Positions 9,773 to 18,683 of a stretch of DNA of 64,000 nucleotides are shown here, piece by piece; within the stretch, counting starts at the first letter, position 1; each line of letters opens with the position of its first letter. The notes under the pieces were generated by a model. It ran no database searches and had not been told where the DNA came from. It saw nothing but the letters and a program-made list of their open reading frames with translations. Made by a program: the position numbers and the translations under genes. Source of the DNA: Campylobacter ureolyticus (GTDB taxonomy: Bacteria > Campylobacterota > Campylobacteria > Campylobacterales > Campylobacteraceae); the NCBI RefSeq assembly GCF_013372225.1, contig NZ_CP053832.1, forward strand, positions 372,001 through 436,000. Reading direction: 5' to 3'.

Positions 9773-11200
9773 TTAGCAAGAATATGTAGTTTTAAACTCA
9801 AATGGAGTAGGTCTTGCTTCATAAGGCCAAACTTGAGTTTCAAATTTAAATCTTTGATATGTTTGTATAAATTCATCACACATAACAGGTTTTAAAAACT
9901 CATTATCTCTTATTAAAGATTCCAAGCTTCCTCTTAGTGTATGAGGGAATTGTTCTATTCCTTTTTCTCTAATTTCATCAAGATGAAGTTCAAACAAATT
10001 TATATCCATTGGACCAACTGGTTCGTATTTGTGTTTTATCCCATCAATTCCTGCCATTAAAAGTGCAGCAAAAGCTAAATATGGGCAAGCTGATGAATCT
10101 GGAAACCTCATCTCAACTCTTGTGCTGTTTTCACCAGCTCCATAAGGAATTCTAATTGAAGCTGAGCGGTTTTGGCAAGAATATGTTAAGATATTTGGTG
10201 CTTCAAAACCAGGGATTAATCTTTTATATGAGTTAATGCTTGGATTTGTAAGGGCTGAAAGGCTTCTAGCATGTTTTAAAACTCCACCTATATAATATTT
10301 TGCCAAATCACTTAAATTTCCATATTTTCCTTTTTCATAAAAGAGATTTTTTCCATTTTTCCAAATGCTTTGATGCACATGCATGCCACTTCCGTTATCT
10401 CCATAAAGTGGCTTTGGCATGAAAGTTGCAGTTTTTCCGTTTAAGTGGGCTACCATTTTTACAACATATTTATATTTTTGAACATTATCAGCAGCCTCAA
10501 CTAAAGAGCCAAACTTAACACCTATTTCACCTTGAGCTTGAGCAGCTTCATGATGACATACAAAAGTTTCTAATCCAATTTGCTCTAAAACTTGCACCAT
10601 TTCAGCTCTTAAATCAACCATGCTGTCAATTGGCTGAACTGGGAAATATCCGCCTTTTGGTCCTGGGCGATGGCCTGTGTTATAAGAGTCTTTATACTCT
10701 TTAGCGCTATTCCATTCACCTTCTTCGCTATCTACATTAAACATTGCGCAATTCATGGAATCTACTATTTTCACATCATCAAAAATAAAAAATTCATTTT
10801 CAGGTCCAAAATAGCAAGCATCACCAATGCCACTTTCTTTTAAAAAGGCTTCTGCTCTTTTTGCTATGGATCTTGGGCATTTTTCATACATTTTGCCTTT
10901 GTAGATATCATATACATCGCAAATTACAATGATTGTAACATCAGCAGTGAATGGATCTAAAAAAGCAGTTTCTAAATCTGGCTTTAAAATCATATCTGAT
11001 TTATGGATTGGTTGCCAAGCCTCAATTGAACTTGCATCAAATGGAAGCCCTTCATCGAAATCTTTAGGCAATCTTTTATAATTATATGAAATATGGTGCC
11101 AAGTTCCTTTTAAGTCTGTAAATCTAAAATCTACAAATGCAACTTCATTTTCATCACAAAATTTAAAAAATTCATCTTTATTTTTTACAAATTTACCCAT
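9773..11200 (-). CDS. glnA: Glutamine synthetase, type I
   Basis: ATP-dependent conversion of glutamate and ammonia to glutamine. The 475-residue protein has the GSI signatures: [18 protein letters not shown] (about 132-141), the ATP-binding segment [16 protein letters not shown] (263-278), and [11 protein letters not shown] (344-353). The position of the adenylylation Tyr (NLYDLPPEE in enterics) reads NLFELHLDE with Phe403, so covalent control by GlnE is not possible. This agrees with what is known for the H. pylori enzyme. An AAAGGAG site lies 8 bp before the ATG. A TGTTAAAAT extended -10 candidate sits about 30 bp further upstream (around 11229-11237). Confidence 0.95.
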   Translation of the reverse strand: MGKFVKNKDEFFKFCDENEVAFVDFRFTDLKGTWHHISYNYKRLPKDFDEGLPFDASSIEAWQPIHKSDMILKPDLETAFLDPFTADVTIIVICDVYDIYKGKMYEKCPRSIAKRAEAFLKESGIGDACYFGPENEFFIFDDVKIVDSMNCAMFNVDSEEGEWNSAKEYKDSYNTGHRPGPKGGYFPVQPIDSMVDLRAEMVQVLEQIGLETFVCHHEAAQAQGEIGVKFGSLVEAADNVQKYKYVVKMVAHLNGKTATFMPKPLYGDNGSGMHVHQSIWKNGKNLFYEKGKYGNLSDLAKYYIGGVLKHARSLSALTNPSINSYKRLIPGFEAPNILTYSCQNRSASIRIPYGAGENSTRVEMRFPDSSACPYLAFAALLMAGIDGIKHKYEPVGPMDINLFELHLDEIREKGIEQFPHTLRGSLESLIRDNEFLKPVMCDEFIQTYQRFKFETQVWPYEARPTPFEFKTTYSC

Positions 11201-11336
11201 ATTTTTTCTCCTTTGGAATAAAGGGGTTATTTTAACATATTTAGAGTTATATTTTTATAAAATTTAATCATAATTTCTAAATTTAGATATTATTTGCATG
11301 ATAAAAACATCATTGTATTGTAACATTCATTTTGAT

Positions 11337-11342
11337 ATAATT
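11337..11342 (+). promoter_or_regulatory. -10 box for the WG-repeat lipoprotein gene
   Basis: TATAAT preceded by TTGA, 41 bp before the ATG at 11384, in the 183-bp divergent gap between glnA and this gene. No clear -35, as is common in Campylobacter sigma-70 promoters. Confidence 0.5.
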
Positions 11343-11383
11343 TCACATTTATTGATAATTAAATTTTTATAAAGGATTAAGAT

Positions 11384-12823
11384 ATGAAAAAAATCGTTTG
11401 TGCCTTGACTTTATTAGTTTTTATTTTTACGGGTTGTGATAGTGATTCAGAGTTTTTAACACCTGCTGAAATAGACGGCAAATATGGTTTTATTAATGAA
11501 AAAAGTAAGTTTGTCTTGAAGCCAATCTACGAAAGAGCTTGGGAATTTTCAGAAAATGGCGTAGCAGTAGTTCAGTTAAATGGCAAATTCGGTCTTATAA
11601 ATAAAAAAGGTAAATTTATAGTTGAGCCTAAATTTGATGATATCGGTTATTTTTCAAAAAATGGTTTAGCAGAAGTTAAGCTATACAGTAAATGGGGTGT
11701 TATCAATGAAAAAGGCAAATTTATAATTGAACCTAAATTTGATGATATGGGTTATTTTTCAAAAAATGGTTTAACAAAAAATGGTTTAACAAAAATTGAG
11801 TTAAACGGTAAATATGGTTTTATCAATGAAAAAGGAGATATCGTAATAGAACCTAAATTTGATGATATTTACTATTTTTCAGAAAATGGTTTAGCAGCAG
11901 CTCAATTAAAAAAAGAATGGGGTATTGGCAGCAAATGGGGTTTTATCAATGAAAAAGGTAAATTTATAGTTGAGCCTAAGTTTGATGATATTGAACAATT
12001 TTCAAAAAATGGTTTAGCACCAGTTAAGCTATACAGTAAATGGGGTGTTATCAATGAAAAAGGTAAATTTATAGTAGAGCCTAAATTTGATAATATATGG
12101 GAGTTTTCAAAAAATGGTTTAGCACCAGTTAATTTATATAATCGGTGGGGTTTCATCAATGAAAAAGGAGATATCGTAATAGAACCTAAATTTGATTATG
12201 TTGATAGATTTTTAGAAAATGGTTTAGCAAAAATTGAGTTAAACGGTAAATATGGTTTTATCAATGAAAAAGGAGATATCGTAATAGAACCTAAATTTGA
12301 TAATATTTACTATTTTTCAGAAAATGGTTTAGCAAAAATTAAGTTAAACGGTAAATATGGTTTTATCAATGAAAAGGGGGATATCATAATAGAACCTAAA
12401 TTTGATGATATTGGTTATTTTTCAAAAAATGGTTTAGCACCAGTTAAGTTATATAATCGGTGGGGTATTATCAATGAAAAAGGAGATATCGTAATAGAAC
12501 CTAAATTTGATTATGTTGATAGATTTTTAGAAAATGGTTTAGCAACAATTGAGTTAAACGGTAAATATGGTTTTATCAATGAAAAAGGAGATATCGTAAT
12601 AGAACCTAAATTTGATAATATTTACTATTTTTTAGAAAATGGTTTAGCAAAAATTAAGCTAAACGGTAAATATGGTTTTATCAATGAAAAAGGAGATATC
12701 GTAATAGAACCTAAATTTGATGATATTGGTTATTTTAAAAAAGGTTGGGCAACAATTAAATTAGACGGTAAACACGGTGCTATAAACGAAAAAGGCGGAG
12801 AGATATGGGGAGTGGTATTTTAA
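11384..12823 (+). CDS. WG-repeat lipoprotein
   Basis: Predicted lipoprotein with a short signal peptide and lipobox FTGC (Cys18). The rest of the 479 residues is almost entirely tandem WG repeats of about 35 residues, with the pattern NGKYGFINEKGD.VIEPKFD followed by an aromatic-rich linker and ENGLA. I count twelve full copies and one partial. WG repeats form beta-rich scaffolds, probably for cell-surface or periplasmic binding; no specific ligand is known. Within repeat 3 a 5-residue KNGLT unit is duplicated. Repeats 7-9 and 10-12 form a higher-order duplication with a 315-bp period. No operon partners: it is flanked by a divergent gene and by the pdxS promoter. Confidence 0.85.
   Translation: MKKIVCALTLLVFIFTGCDSDSEFLTPAEIDGKYGFINEKSKFVLKPIYERAWEFSENGVAVVQLNGKFGLINKKGKFIVEPKFDDIGYFSKNGLAEVKLYSKWGVINEKGKFIIEPKFDDMGYFSKNGLTKNGLTKIELNGKYGFINEKGDIVIEPKFDDIYYFSENGLAAAQLKKEWGIGSKWGFINEKGKFIVEPKFDDIEQFSKNGLAPVKLYSKWGVINEKGKFIVEPKFDNIWEFSKNGLAPVNLYNRWGFINEKGDIVIEPKFDYVDRFLENGLAKIELNGKYGFINEKGDIVIEPKFDNIYYFSENGLAKIKLNGKYGFINEKGDIIIEPKFDDIGYFSKNGLAPVKLYNRWGIINEKGDIVIEPKFDYVDRFLENGLATIELNGKYGFINEKGDIVIEPKFDNIYYFLENGLAKIKLNGKYGFINEKGDIVIEPKFDDIGYFKKGWATIKLDGKHGAINEKGGEIWGVVF
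11474..12800 (+). repeat. Tandem 105-bp coding repeats (WG repeats)
   Basis: DNA-level tandem array underlying the WG-repeat protein. Units of about 105 bp are highly similar, and the phrase TATGGTTTTATCAATGAAAA recurs nearly unchanged. A larger 315-bp period is seen by aligning 12137 with 12452 (both TATAATCGGTGG). Such an array can expand or shrink by recombination. Confidence 0.85.
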
Positions 12824-12857
12824 AATTACTAGATATTAAATTTAGCTTTTTTGATAC

Positions 12858-12886
12858 TTGCAATAATGTTAAAATTTTTTTATAAT
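12858..12886 (+). promoter_or_regulatory. pdxS promoter
   Basis: TTGCAA (12858-12863) and TATAAT (12881-12886) separated by 17 bp, 30 bp before the pdxS ATG at 12917. The spacing and both hexamers fit a standard sigma-70 promoter. Confidence 0.65.
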
Positions 12887-12916
12887 AGCGAGTTTTTAAA
12901 TTTAAAAGGAGAAAAT

Positions 12917-13798
12917 ATGTCAAATTTTTGTGAATTTTTAAAAAATTCTGAAAATGCAACTAAGTCATTTATGGGTGGAGTTATAATGGATGTTGTAACA
13001 CCAGATCAAGCTAAAATAGCAGAAGCAAGTGGTGCTGTTGCAGTTATGGCGCTTGAAAGAGTTCCAGCAGATATTAGAGCAGCTGGTGGTGTCTCAAGAA
13101 TGAGTGATCCAAAAATGATAAAAAGCATCATGAATGCAGTTAAAATTCCAGTTATGGCAAAATGTAGAATTGGTCATATCGTTGAAGCAAGAATATTGGA
13201 AAGTATAGGGATTGATTTTATAGATGAGAGTGAAGTTTTAAGCCCAGCTGATAATGTATATCATGTAAATAAGCGTGAGTTTAAAACACCTTTTGTTTGC
13301 GGTGCTAGAAATTTAGGTGAAGCACTTAGGAGAATTAGCGAAGGTGCGATGATGATAAGAACAAAAGGAGAAGCTGGAACTGGAGATGTGGTTCAAGCAG
13401 TAACACATATGAGATCAATAATGAGTGATATAAGACGCATTTCAAATTTAAACAAAGATGAACTTTTTAACGAGGCAAAAAACTTAGGAGTTAGCTATGA
13501 AATGCTTTTATATGTGCATGAAAATGGCTCACTTCCAGTTGCAAATTTTAGTGCAGGTGGCGTTGCAACACCAGCAGATGCAGCTTTAATGAGAGTTTTG
13601 GGTGCACAAGGCGTTTTTGTAGGAAGTGGAATTTTTAAGTCAGGAAATCCTGAAAAAAGAGCAAAAGCTATCGTAAAAGCAGCAAAAAATTATGACAATC
13701 CTGACATTATTGCAGAAGTTAGCCAAGATTTGGGCGAAGCAATGGTTGGCATAAACGAAGATGAGATAAAAATCATAATGGCAAATAGAGGAATATAA
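12917..13798 (+). CDS. pdxS: Pyridoxal 5'-phosphate synthase, lyase subunit PdxS
   Basis: Synthase subunit of the deoxyxylulose-5-phosphate-independent PLP pathway. It condenses ribose 5-phosphate, glyceraldehyde 3-phosphate and PdxT-supplied ammonia into PLP. The 293-residue barrel shows [25 protein letters not shown], the catalytic Lys82 in [20 protein letters not shown] with the second Lys, and the phosphate site [16 protein letters not shown] chose the ATG at 12917 because AAAGGAG lies just before it; an in-frame ATG at 12851 lies upstream of the -10. The partner glutaminase PdxT is not next to it nor anywhere in the window. Confidence 0.95.
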   Translation: MSNFCEFLKNSENATKSFMGGVIMDVVTPDQAKIAEASGAVAVMALERVPADIRAAGGVSRMSDPKMIKSIMNAVKIPVMAKCRIGHIVEARILESIGIDFIDESEVLSPADNVYHVNKREFKTPFVCGARNLGEALRRISEGAMMIRTKGEAGTGDVVQAVTHMRSIMSDIRRISNLNKDELFNEAKNLGVSYEMLLYVHENGSLPVANFSAGGVATPADAALMRVLGAQGVFVGSGIFKSGNPEKRAKAIVKAAKNYDNPDIIAEVSQDLGEAMVGINEDEIKIIMANRGI

Positions 13799-13864
13799 TT
13801 AATTTTAATCTATTTTAAAAGCTTTGTAAGGTATAATTTAATTATTCTACAAAAGGGCTTTTAA

Positions 13865-14548
13865 ATGCAAAAAGATGATTTTTTACAAAAATGTAAAGAT
13901 GAGTATAAATTTAATACTCATCAGCTAAGAGAAGTTGAGCTCGGATTTGAAAACTCTCTTAGTTTTGATAAGATAGAATTTTATGCAAAAACAAAATTTA
14001 ATTCTCATCAAATGGCTGAGATAAGAAAAGGTTTTGAAAACTCTCTTAGTTTTGATGAGATTTGCAAGTATGCTAAAAACGAGTACAACTCAAATCAAAT
14101 GTATATTTTAAGAAAAGCTATATTATCAAATTTTAACCTTGATGAAATTTATCCACTAATTGATAAAACTAAATTTGGTTGGCATCAGATGAGTGAGATA
14201 AAAGAGGGGTTTAAAGATAAACTCTCTTTAAAAAAAATAAATTTATTTGCAAAAAGTGAGTTTGGAAATTTAAGAATGGCCGAAATAAGAGATGGTTTTA
14301 ATCATGGATTAAGCTATGAAAAAGTTAGTTTTTATGCAAAAAAAGAATTTAGTCAAAAACAAATGCAAAATATTAAAAATCTTTTGTTAAACGGTGTAAA
14401 AAAATCTGAAATAGAAAAACTTATCCTAGAAAAAGAAAAAATCAAAAATAAGCCTACTAAGAAAAAAAATTCATTGATAGATTTAAATTTTAGCTTCAAA
14501 GCACCTTTTAAAATAATTTTTTATATAATGCAAAATTTGGATTTTTAA
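13865..14548 (+). CDS. Tandem-repeat protein with HQM.EI..GF motif
   Basis: Function unknown. The 227-residue protein contains about six copies of a 29-30-residue helical repeat. The consensus is roughly (K/E)FN.HQM.EI..GFE..LS...I..YAK, best seen at residues 43-71 and 101-130. A basic tail and a hydrophobic end (APFKIIFYIMQNL) close it. There is no signal peptide. From memory, very similar QM.EIR.GLE.GLD..YA repeats are common in gut Firmicutes proteins of unknown role. It is preceded by GTATAAT (about 13833) and an AAAGGG site. The next gene starts 14 bp downstream, so they may be co-transcribed. Confidence 0.65.
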   Translation: MQKDDFLQKCKDEYKFNTHQLREVELGFENSLSFDKIEFYAKTKFNSHQMAEIRKGFENSLSFDEICKYAKNEYNSNQMYILRKAILSNFNLDEIYPLIDKTKFGWHQMSEIKEGFKDKLSLKKINLFAKSEFGNLRMAEIRDGFNHGLSYEKVSFYAKKEFSQKQMQNIKNLLLNGVKKSEIEKLILEKEKIKNKPTKKKNSLIDLNFSFKAPFKIIFYIMQNLDF

Positions 14549-14562
14549 AAAAAGGAAATATT

Positions 14563-15822
14563 TTGAAAAAACCTGAGCTTTTATCACCTGCTGGGAATTT
14601 AGAAAAACTTAAAATTGCACTAAGTTATGGAGCTGATGCTGTATATGCAAGTGTAGGAGCTTTTTCCCTAAGGCAAAGAAGTGCAAAAGAATTTAGTAAA
14701 GAGACTTTTAGGGAGGGCGTTGAATTTACGCACAAAATGGGTAAAAAATTCTACGCCACTATAAATGGATTTCCATTTAATGCTCAGCTTGATAAGTTTA
14801 AAACCCATATTGAGTTTTTGAAGGATTTAGGCGTTGATGCCTTCATAATCGCAAGTCCAAGCATTATAAGCTTAGCTAAAAAAATATCTCCAGATACTGA
14901 AATTCATCTTTCAACACAAGCAAATGTTATGAATTATATGGATGCTCAAATTTATTATGATATGGGTGTAAAAAGAGTAGTTGTAGCTCGAGAAATAGGA
15001 CTAAAAGATGTAATTTCAATAAAAGAAAAAGTGCCAAATTTAGATATTGAAATTTTTATTCATGGTTCTATGTGTTTTGCTTATAGTGGGAGATGCTTGA
15101 TTTCAGCTTTGCAAAGTGGTAGATTTAGTAACCGTGGAAGTTGTGCAAATGATTGTAGATTTAATTATGAAATTTATGCTAAAAATGATGAAAGCGGTGC
15201 ATTATTTAAGTTAAATGAAGATGAAAATGGCACTTATATAATGAACTCAAAAGATCTGAATTTAAGTTCTTACGTTGAAAAAATTATGCAAAGTGGAGCT
15301 GTTGATAGTTTTAAAATCGAGGGAAGAACAAAAAGCCAGTATTACGCCGCATGTGCAACAAATGCTTATAGAATGGCAATTGATGATGCACTTAGTGGCA
15401 GATTTAATGCTGAAATTTATCAAAAAGAACTTCATACTTTAAAAAATCGTGGTTTTACAGATGGATACTTAGTAAGTCGTCCATTTGAGAGAAAAGATAC
15501 ACAAAATTTTAACTCAACTTTGGAAGAAGGCACTCATCAAGTTTGTGCAATTACTTTAGATGGTGAGTTTTTTGATGTTAAATATAAAATTTCTAAAAAC
15601 ACACCTTATGAAATTTTGGTTCCAAAAGATAGCAAAATTGAAACAATTGAGAATGAAATAGGGAAAATTTATGAAAAATATGGTAAATTCTGGCTTGAAT
15701 TTAAAGTTTTAAAAGCGAAAAATAACAAAGAATTTGATGAAATTCACAGCGGAAATTTAAATCAAATAATTTCGCCTGTAAAACTACCTAATTTCAGTTT
15801 TTTAAGAAAAGAAATAGAGTAA
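14563..15822 (+). CDS. U32-family peptidase / tRNA hydroxylation protein TrhP-like
   Basis: 419-residue U32 protein. The N-terminal barrel begins KPELLSPAGNLEKLKIAL. The family signature SMCFAYSGRCLISA...GRFSNRGSCANDCR near residues 169-200 has four cysteines, which in the YegQ/TrhP branch bind an iron-sulfur cluster. The family acts with prephenate-derived cofactor to make 5-hydroxyuridine in tRNA; older annotation calls it collagenase PrtC. The start is TTG at 14563, with AAAGGAAAT just upstream; no ATG fits the conserved N-terminus. purE follows after 12 bp. Confidence 0.85.
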   Translation: MKKPELLSPAGNLEKLKIALSYGADAVYASVGAFSLRQRSAKEFSKETFREGVEFTHKMGKKFYATINGFPFNAQLDKFKTHIEFLKDLGVDAFIIASPSIISLAKKISPDTEIHLSTQANVMNYMDAQIYYDMGVKRVVVAREIGLKDVISIKEKVPNLDIEIFIHGSMCFAYSGRCLISALQSGRFSNRGSCANDCRFNYEIYAKNDESGALFKLNEDENGTYIMNSKDLNLSSYVEKIMQSGAVDSFKIEGRTKSQYYAACATNAYRMAIDDALSGRFNAEIYQKELHTLKNRGFTDGYLVSRPFERKDTQNFNSTLEEGTHQVCAITLDGEFFDVKYKISKNTPYEILVPKDSKIETIENEIGKIYEKYGKFWLEFKVLKAKNNKEFDEIHSGNLNQIISPVKLPNFSFLRKEIE

Positions 15823-15834
15823 AAGAAAGGAAAT

Positions 15835-16344
15835 ATGATGAAATTTGTATCTATTATAATGGGAAGTGGAAGCGATTTAGACATTGCAAATGAAGCAGCT
15901 AAGGTGCTTGAAAGCTTTGGTGTGAAATATGAAATGATAGTAAGTTCTGCTCATAGAAGTCCTCAAAGAACGCATGATTATGTTATAGCAGCACAAAATA
16001 AAGGTTGTGAGGCTTTTATCTGCATTGCAGGAATGGCAGCTCATCTAGCAGGCGTGGTTGCATCACTTACAACAAAACCAGTTTTAGGAGTTCCAGCAGG
16101 TGGTGGAGCTTTGGGCGGGGTTGATTCACTTTACTCAACTGTTCAAATGCCAGGAGGTATTCCAGTTGCTACTTTTGCAGTTGGTAAAGCAGGTGCGAAA
16201 AATGCAGCTTATTTTGCAAGTCAAATTCTATCTTTAAGCAATGAAGAACTTGCTTTAAAAATTAAAAACGATAGAGCAAATATGGCAAAAAAAGTTTGTG
16301 AAGATTCAAGTAAAATTGAAATTATCTTGAAGGAAGATAAATGA
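15835..16344 (+). CDS. purE: 5-(carboxyamino)imidazole ribonucleotide mutase
   Basis: Class I PurE of purine synthesis, converting N5-CAIR to CAIR in the cytosol. The 169-residue protein has [16 protein letters not shown], the catalytic SSAHRSPQR, and the [15 protein letters not shown] glycine-rich loop. Two ATGs in tandem follow an AAAGGAAAT site, so the start is uncertain by one codon. The stop overlaps glyQ by 4 bp. purK, needed upstream in the pathway, is not in the window. Confidence 0.95.
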   Translation: MMKFVSIIMGSGSDLDIANEAAKVLESFGVKYEMIVSSAHRSPQRTHDYVIAAQNKGCEAFICIAGMAAHLAGVVASLTTKPVLGVPAGGGALGGVDSLYSTVQMPGGIPVATFAVGKAGAKNAAYFASQILSLSNEELALKIKNDRANMAKKVCEDSSKIEIILKEDK

Positions 16345-17243
16345 CATTTTCAAAAATAATTTTAACTTTGCAAGATTTTTGGCAAGCCCAAGGTTGCGTG
16401 ATAGTTCAACCTTACGATATTCCTGCAGGAGCTGGGACTTTTCATCACGCAACTTTTTTAAGAAGTCTTGGTAAAAAGCCTTGGCGAGCAGCTTATGTGG
16501 CACCATCTAGACGTCCTGCAGATGGAAGATATGGTGAAAACCCAAATAGATTAGGTGCGTATTATCAATTTCAAGTTATTTTAAAACCAAGTCCTAGTAA
16601 TATTCAAGAACTTTATTTAAAAAGTTTGGAAGCCATTGGTTTTAATCTTAAAAATCATGACATAAGATTTGTTGAAGACAATTGGGAGAGCCCAACTCTT
16701 GGAGCTTGGGGGCTTGGTTGGGAAGTTTGGCTTGATGGTATGGAGGTAACTCAATTTACTTATTTTCAACAAGTTGGAGGAATAGCTTGCGAGCCTATAA
16801 GTGGTGAGATAACTTATGGTTTGGAGCGACTTGCCATGTATTTACAAAACAAAGAAAATGTTTTTGACATAGTTTGGAATGAATTTAAAGGTGATGTAAT
16901 AACTTATGGAGATGTTCATAAAAGAAGTGAGTATGAGTTTAGCAAATATAGTTTTGAAGTAGCTGATACAAATATGCTTTTTAAGTCTTTTGAAAGTGCT
17001 TATAATGAGTGTTTGAAAACTCTTAAAAAAGAATTATCTCTTCCTGCATATGATTACTGTATGCTTGCATCACACATATTTAATTTACTTGATGCAAGAG
17101 GTGCGATAAGTGTTACTCAAAGACAAGATTTTATTCTTAAAATAAGATATTTAGCAAAAGGGTGTGCTATTGTGTATGCAAGTAAAGATGATCCTAGCTT
17201 AAAAGAAAAATTTAGTGAGTATTTTACAGATGAAAATAGCTGA
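16341..17243 (+). CDS. glyQ: Glycyl-tRNA synthetase, alpha subunit
   Basis: Catalytic-core subunit of the bacterial alpha2-beta2 glycyl-tRNA synthetase. The 300-residue sequence is textbook Gly[43 protein letters not shown], and [18 protein letters not shown]. The beta subunit gene glyS is not adjacent. Next come a Nif3-like gene, an FlgZ-like gene and waaA, an order I recall from H. pylori (HP0960-HP0957). Confidence 0.96.
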   Translation: MTFSKIILTLQDFWQAQGCVIVQPYDIPAGAGTFHHATFLRSLGKKPWRAAYVAPSRRPADGRYGENPNRLGAYYQFQVILKPSPSNIQELYLKSLEAIGFNLKNHDIRFVEDNWESPTLGAWGLGWEVWLDGMEVTQFTYFQQVGGIACEPISGEITYGLERLAMYLQNKENVFDIVWNEFKGDVITYGDVHKRSEYEFSKYSFEVADTNMLFKSFESAYNECLKTLKKELSLPAYDYCMLASHIFNLLDARGAISVTQRQDFILKIRYLAKGCAIVYASKDDPSLKEKFSEYFTDENS

Positions 17244-17952
17244 AATTTATCAAATTTTAGATGAGGTTGCACCTTTTGAAGCTCAAGAAAGCTGGGATAA
17301 CTCAGGACTGCTTTTGGGAAATATGGACGATGAGTTTGATAAAATTTATGCAAGTATTGATTTAGACTCAAATTTGATTCAAAAAATAGAAAAAAACTCA
17401 CTTGTTATAACTCACCATCCTTTAATTTTTAAAGGCTTAAAAAGTCTAAATCCTAGTGTTTATCCATCAAATTTAATTTATGAAATCATTAAAAAAGATA
17501 TAAAGCTTATTTCAATGCACACAAATTTTGATAAATTTGTTTTAAATCAATTTGTAGCAAGTGAAATTTTAGGTTATAAAATCACTGAAATTCGTGATTT
17601 TTTAGTATTTTTTGAAGTTAATAAAATTTTCGATGAGTTTGCTAAAGAGATAAAACAAAAACTTAAAATTTCAAATTTAAGAGTTGTAAAGGCAAGCGAG
17701 TTTATAAAAATAGCTACGCTTTGTACTGGGAGTGGAGCTGATTTACTAGGAAGCTTTAAATCAGATTGTTTTTTAACTGGAGATTTAAAATACCATAGTG
17801 CACTTGAAAGCCTAGAAAATAAAATATCTTTAATTGATATAAATCACTTTGAAAGCGAAGCCTATTTTGGCCAGTCTTTAGCTAAAAATTTGCAAAAATA
17901 CAATTTAAATATTATAATAACAAATTCAATTAATCCATTTTTATACATTTAA
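17230..17952 (+). CDS. Nif3-like dinuclear metal-centre protein (YbgI family)
   Basis: 240-residue Nif3/YbgI family protein. It has the metal-ligand motifs [11 protein letters not shown] (about 56-66), HTNFD (about 97-101) and a C-terminal H..SE segment ([10 protein letters not shown]). Family members form hexameric toroids with a two-metal site and are variously called GTP cyclohydrolase-like; the function is unsettled. The N-terminal [19 protein letters not shown] is conserved and supports the ATG at 17230, which overlaps glyQ by 14 bp. An upstream in-frame GTG (17215) is less likely. Confidence 0.85.
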   Translation: MKIAEIYQILDEVAPFEAQESWDNSGLLLGNMDDEFDKIYASIDLDSNLIQKIEKNSLVITHHPLIFKGLKSLNPSVYPSNLIYEIIKKDIKLISMHTNFDKFVLNQFVASEILGYKITEIRDFLVFFEVNKIFDEFAKEIKQKLKISNLRVVKASEFIKIATLCTGSGADLLGSFKSDCFLTGDLKYHSALESLENKISLIDINHFESEAYFGQSLAKNLQKYNLNIIITNSINPFLYI

Positions 17953-17963
17953 GAGGAAAATTT

Positions 17964-18683
17964 ATGAACAAAAATTTAGAACAATTAATACAGCTATCAA
18001 ATTTCGATAAAAATATTGATGGTTTTTCACCAAAAATCGCAGCTATCCAAAAAGAGCTTAATGATAAACAAAATGAAATTACAGAAGTTCAAAAAGAAGT
18101 TGAAAATTCAAATAAAGAGATAGAAGATTTAGCTGATGAGATAGAAAAAACTGACAATCATATAAAAGATTTAAACTCACAACTAAAAGCAGGTAGTAAA
18201 AAACACTCAGCTATAAAAACCGAAAAAGAGTTAAAATCACTTCAACTTGAAGAAGAGCTTACAAAAGATCAGTTAAGTTCTGCAAATGATGAGATAGAAA
18301 GACTTGAAAATTTGATGGAAAATAAAAAATCAAACCAAAATGAGCTTTTAGACAAAGAAAAAACACTAAAAGATGAGTTTGAAAATATTCAAAAAAATAC
18401 AGAAGATGAGTTAAAAAACATAGAAAGCCAAAGAGAAAAATTTTATCTTGAAAAGGATAAACTTGTAAAAAAAATGGATCAAAAAATCATCTCTTTTTAT
18501 GAAAAAATTAGAAAATGGGCAGGAAATACAGCTGTTGCAAAGGTTAAAAAACAAGCATGTTATGGCTGTTTTATGCATATAAATGATAAAACTTATAGTA
18601 ATGTTATAAGATCTGATGAAATTGTAACTTGTCCAAATTGTGGAAGAATACTTTATAAAGATTTTAATGACGAAGAAAAATAG
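17964..18683 (+). CDS. Coiled-coil C4 zinc-ribbon protein, HP0958/FlgZ-like
   Basis: 239-residue protein. Residues about 20-170 form a long antiparallel coiled coil rich in E, K and N. The C-terminus carries a C4 zinc ribbon with two Cys pairs (CYGC and CPNC, followed by GRILY). This is the HP0958 family. In H. pylori that protein stabilises sigma-54 (RpoN) and is needed for flagellar gene expression; related proteins bind nucleic acid. The Nif3-waaA neighbourhood matches HP0959-HP0957. It follows the Nif3 gene by 11 bp, with AGAGGAAAA before the ATG. Confidence 0.8.
   Translation: MNKNLEQLIQLSNFDKNIDGFSPKIAAIQKELNDKQNEITEVQKEVENSNKEIEDLADEIEKTDNHIKDLNSQLKAGSKKHSAIKTEKELKSLQLEEELTKDQLSSANDEIERLENLMENKKSNQNELLDKEKTLKDEFENIQKNTEDELKNIESQREKFYLEKDKLVKKMDQKIISFYEKIRKWAGNTAVAKVKKQACYGCFMHINDKTYSNVIRSDEIVTCPNCGRILYKDFNDEEK

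Noticed and set aside
11474-12800. Regular repeats that could suggest a CRISPR array
   Set aside because: The 105-bp units are in frame, coding and without unique spacers; they encode WG repeats.
14563-15822. Calling the U32 protein a collagenase (PrtC)
   Set aside because: The four-Cys pattern fits the tRNA-modifying TrhP/YegQ branch; collagenase activity is an old label with weak support.
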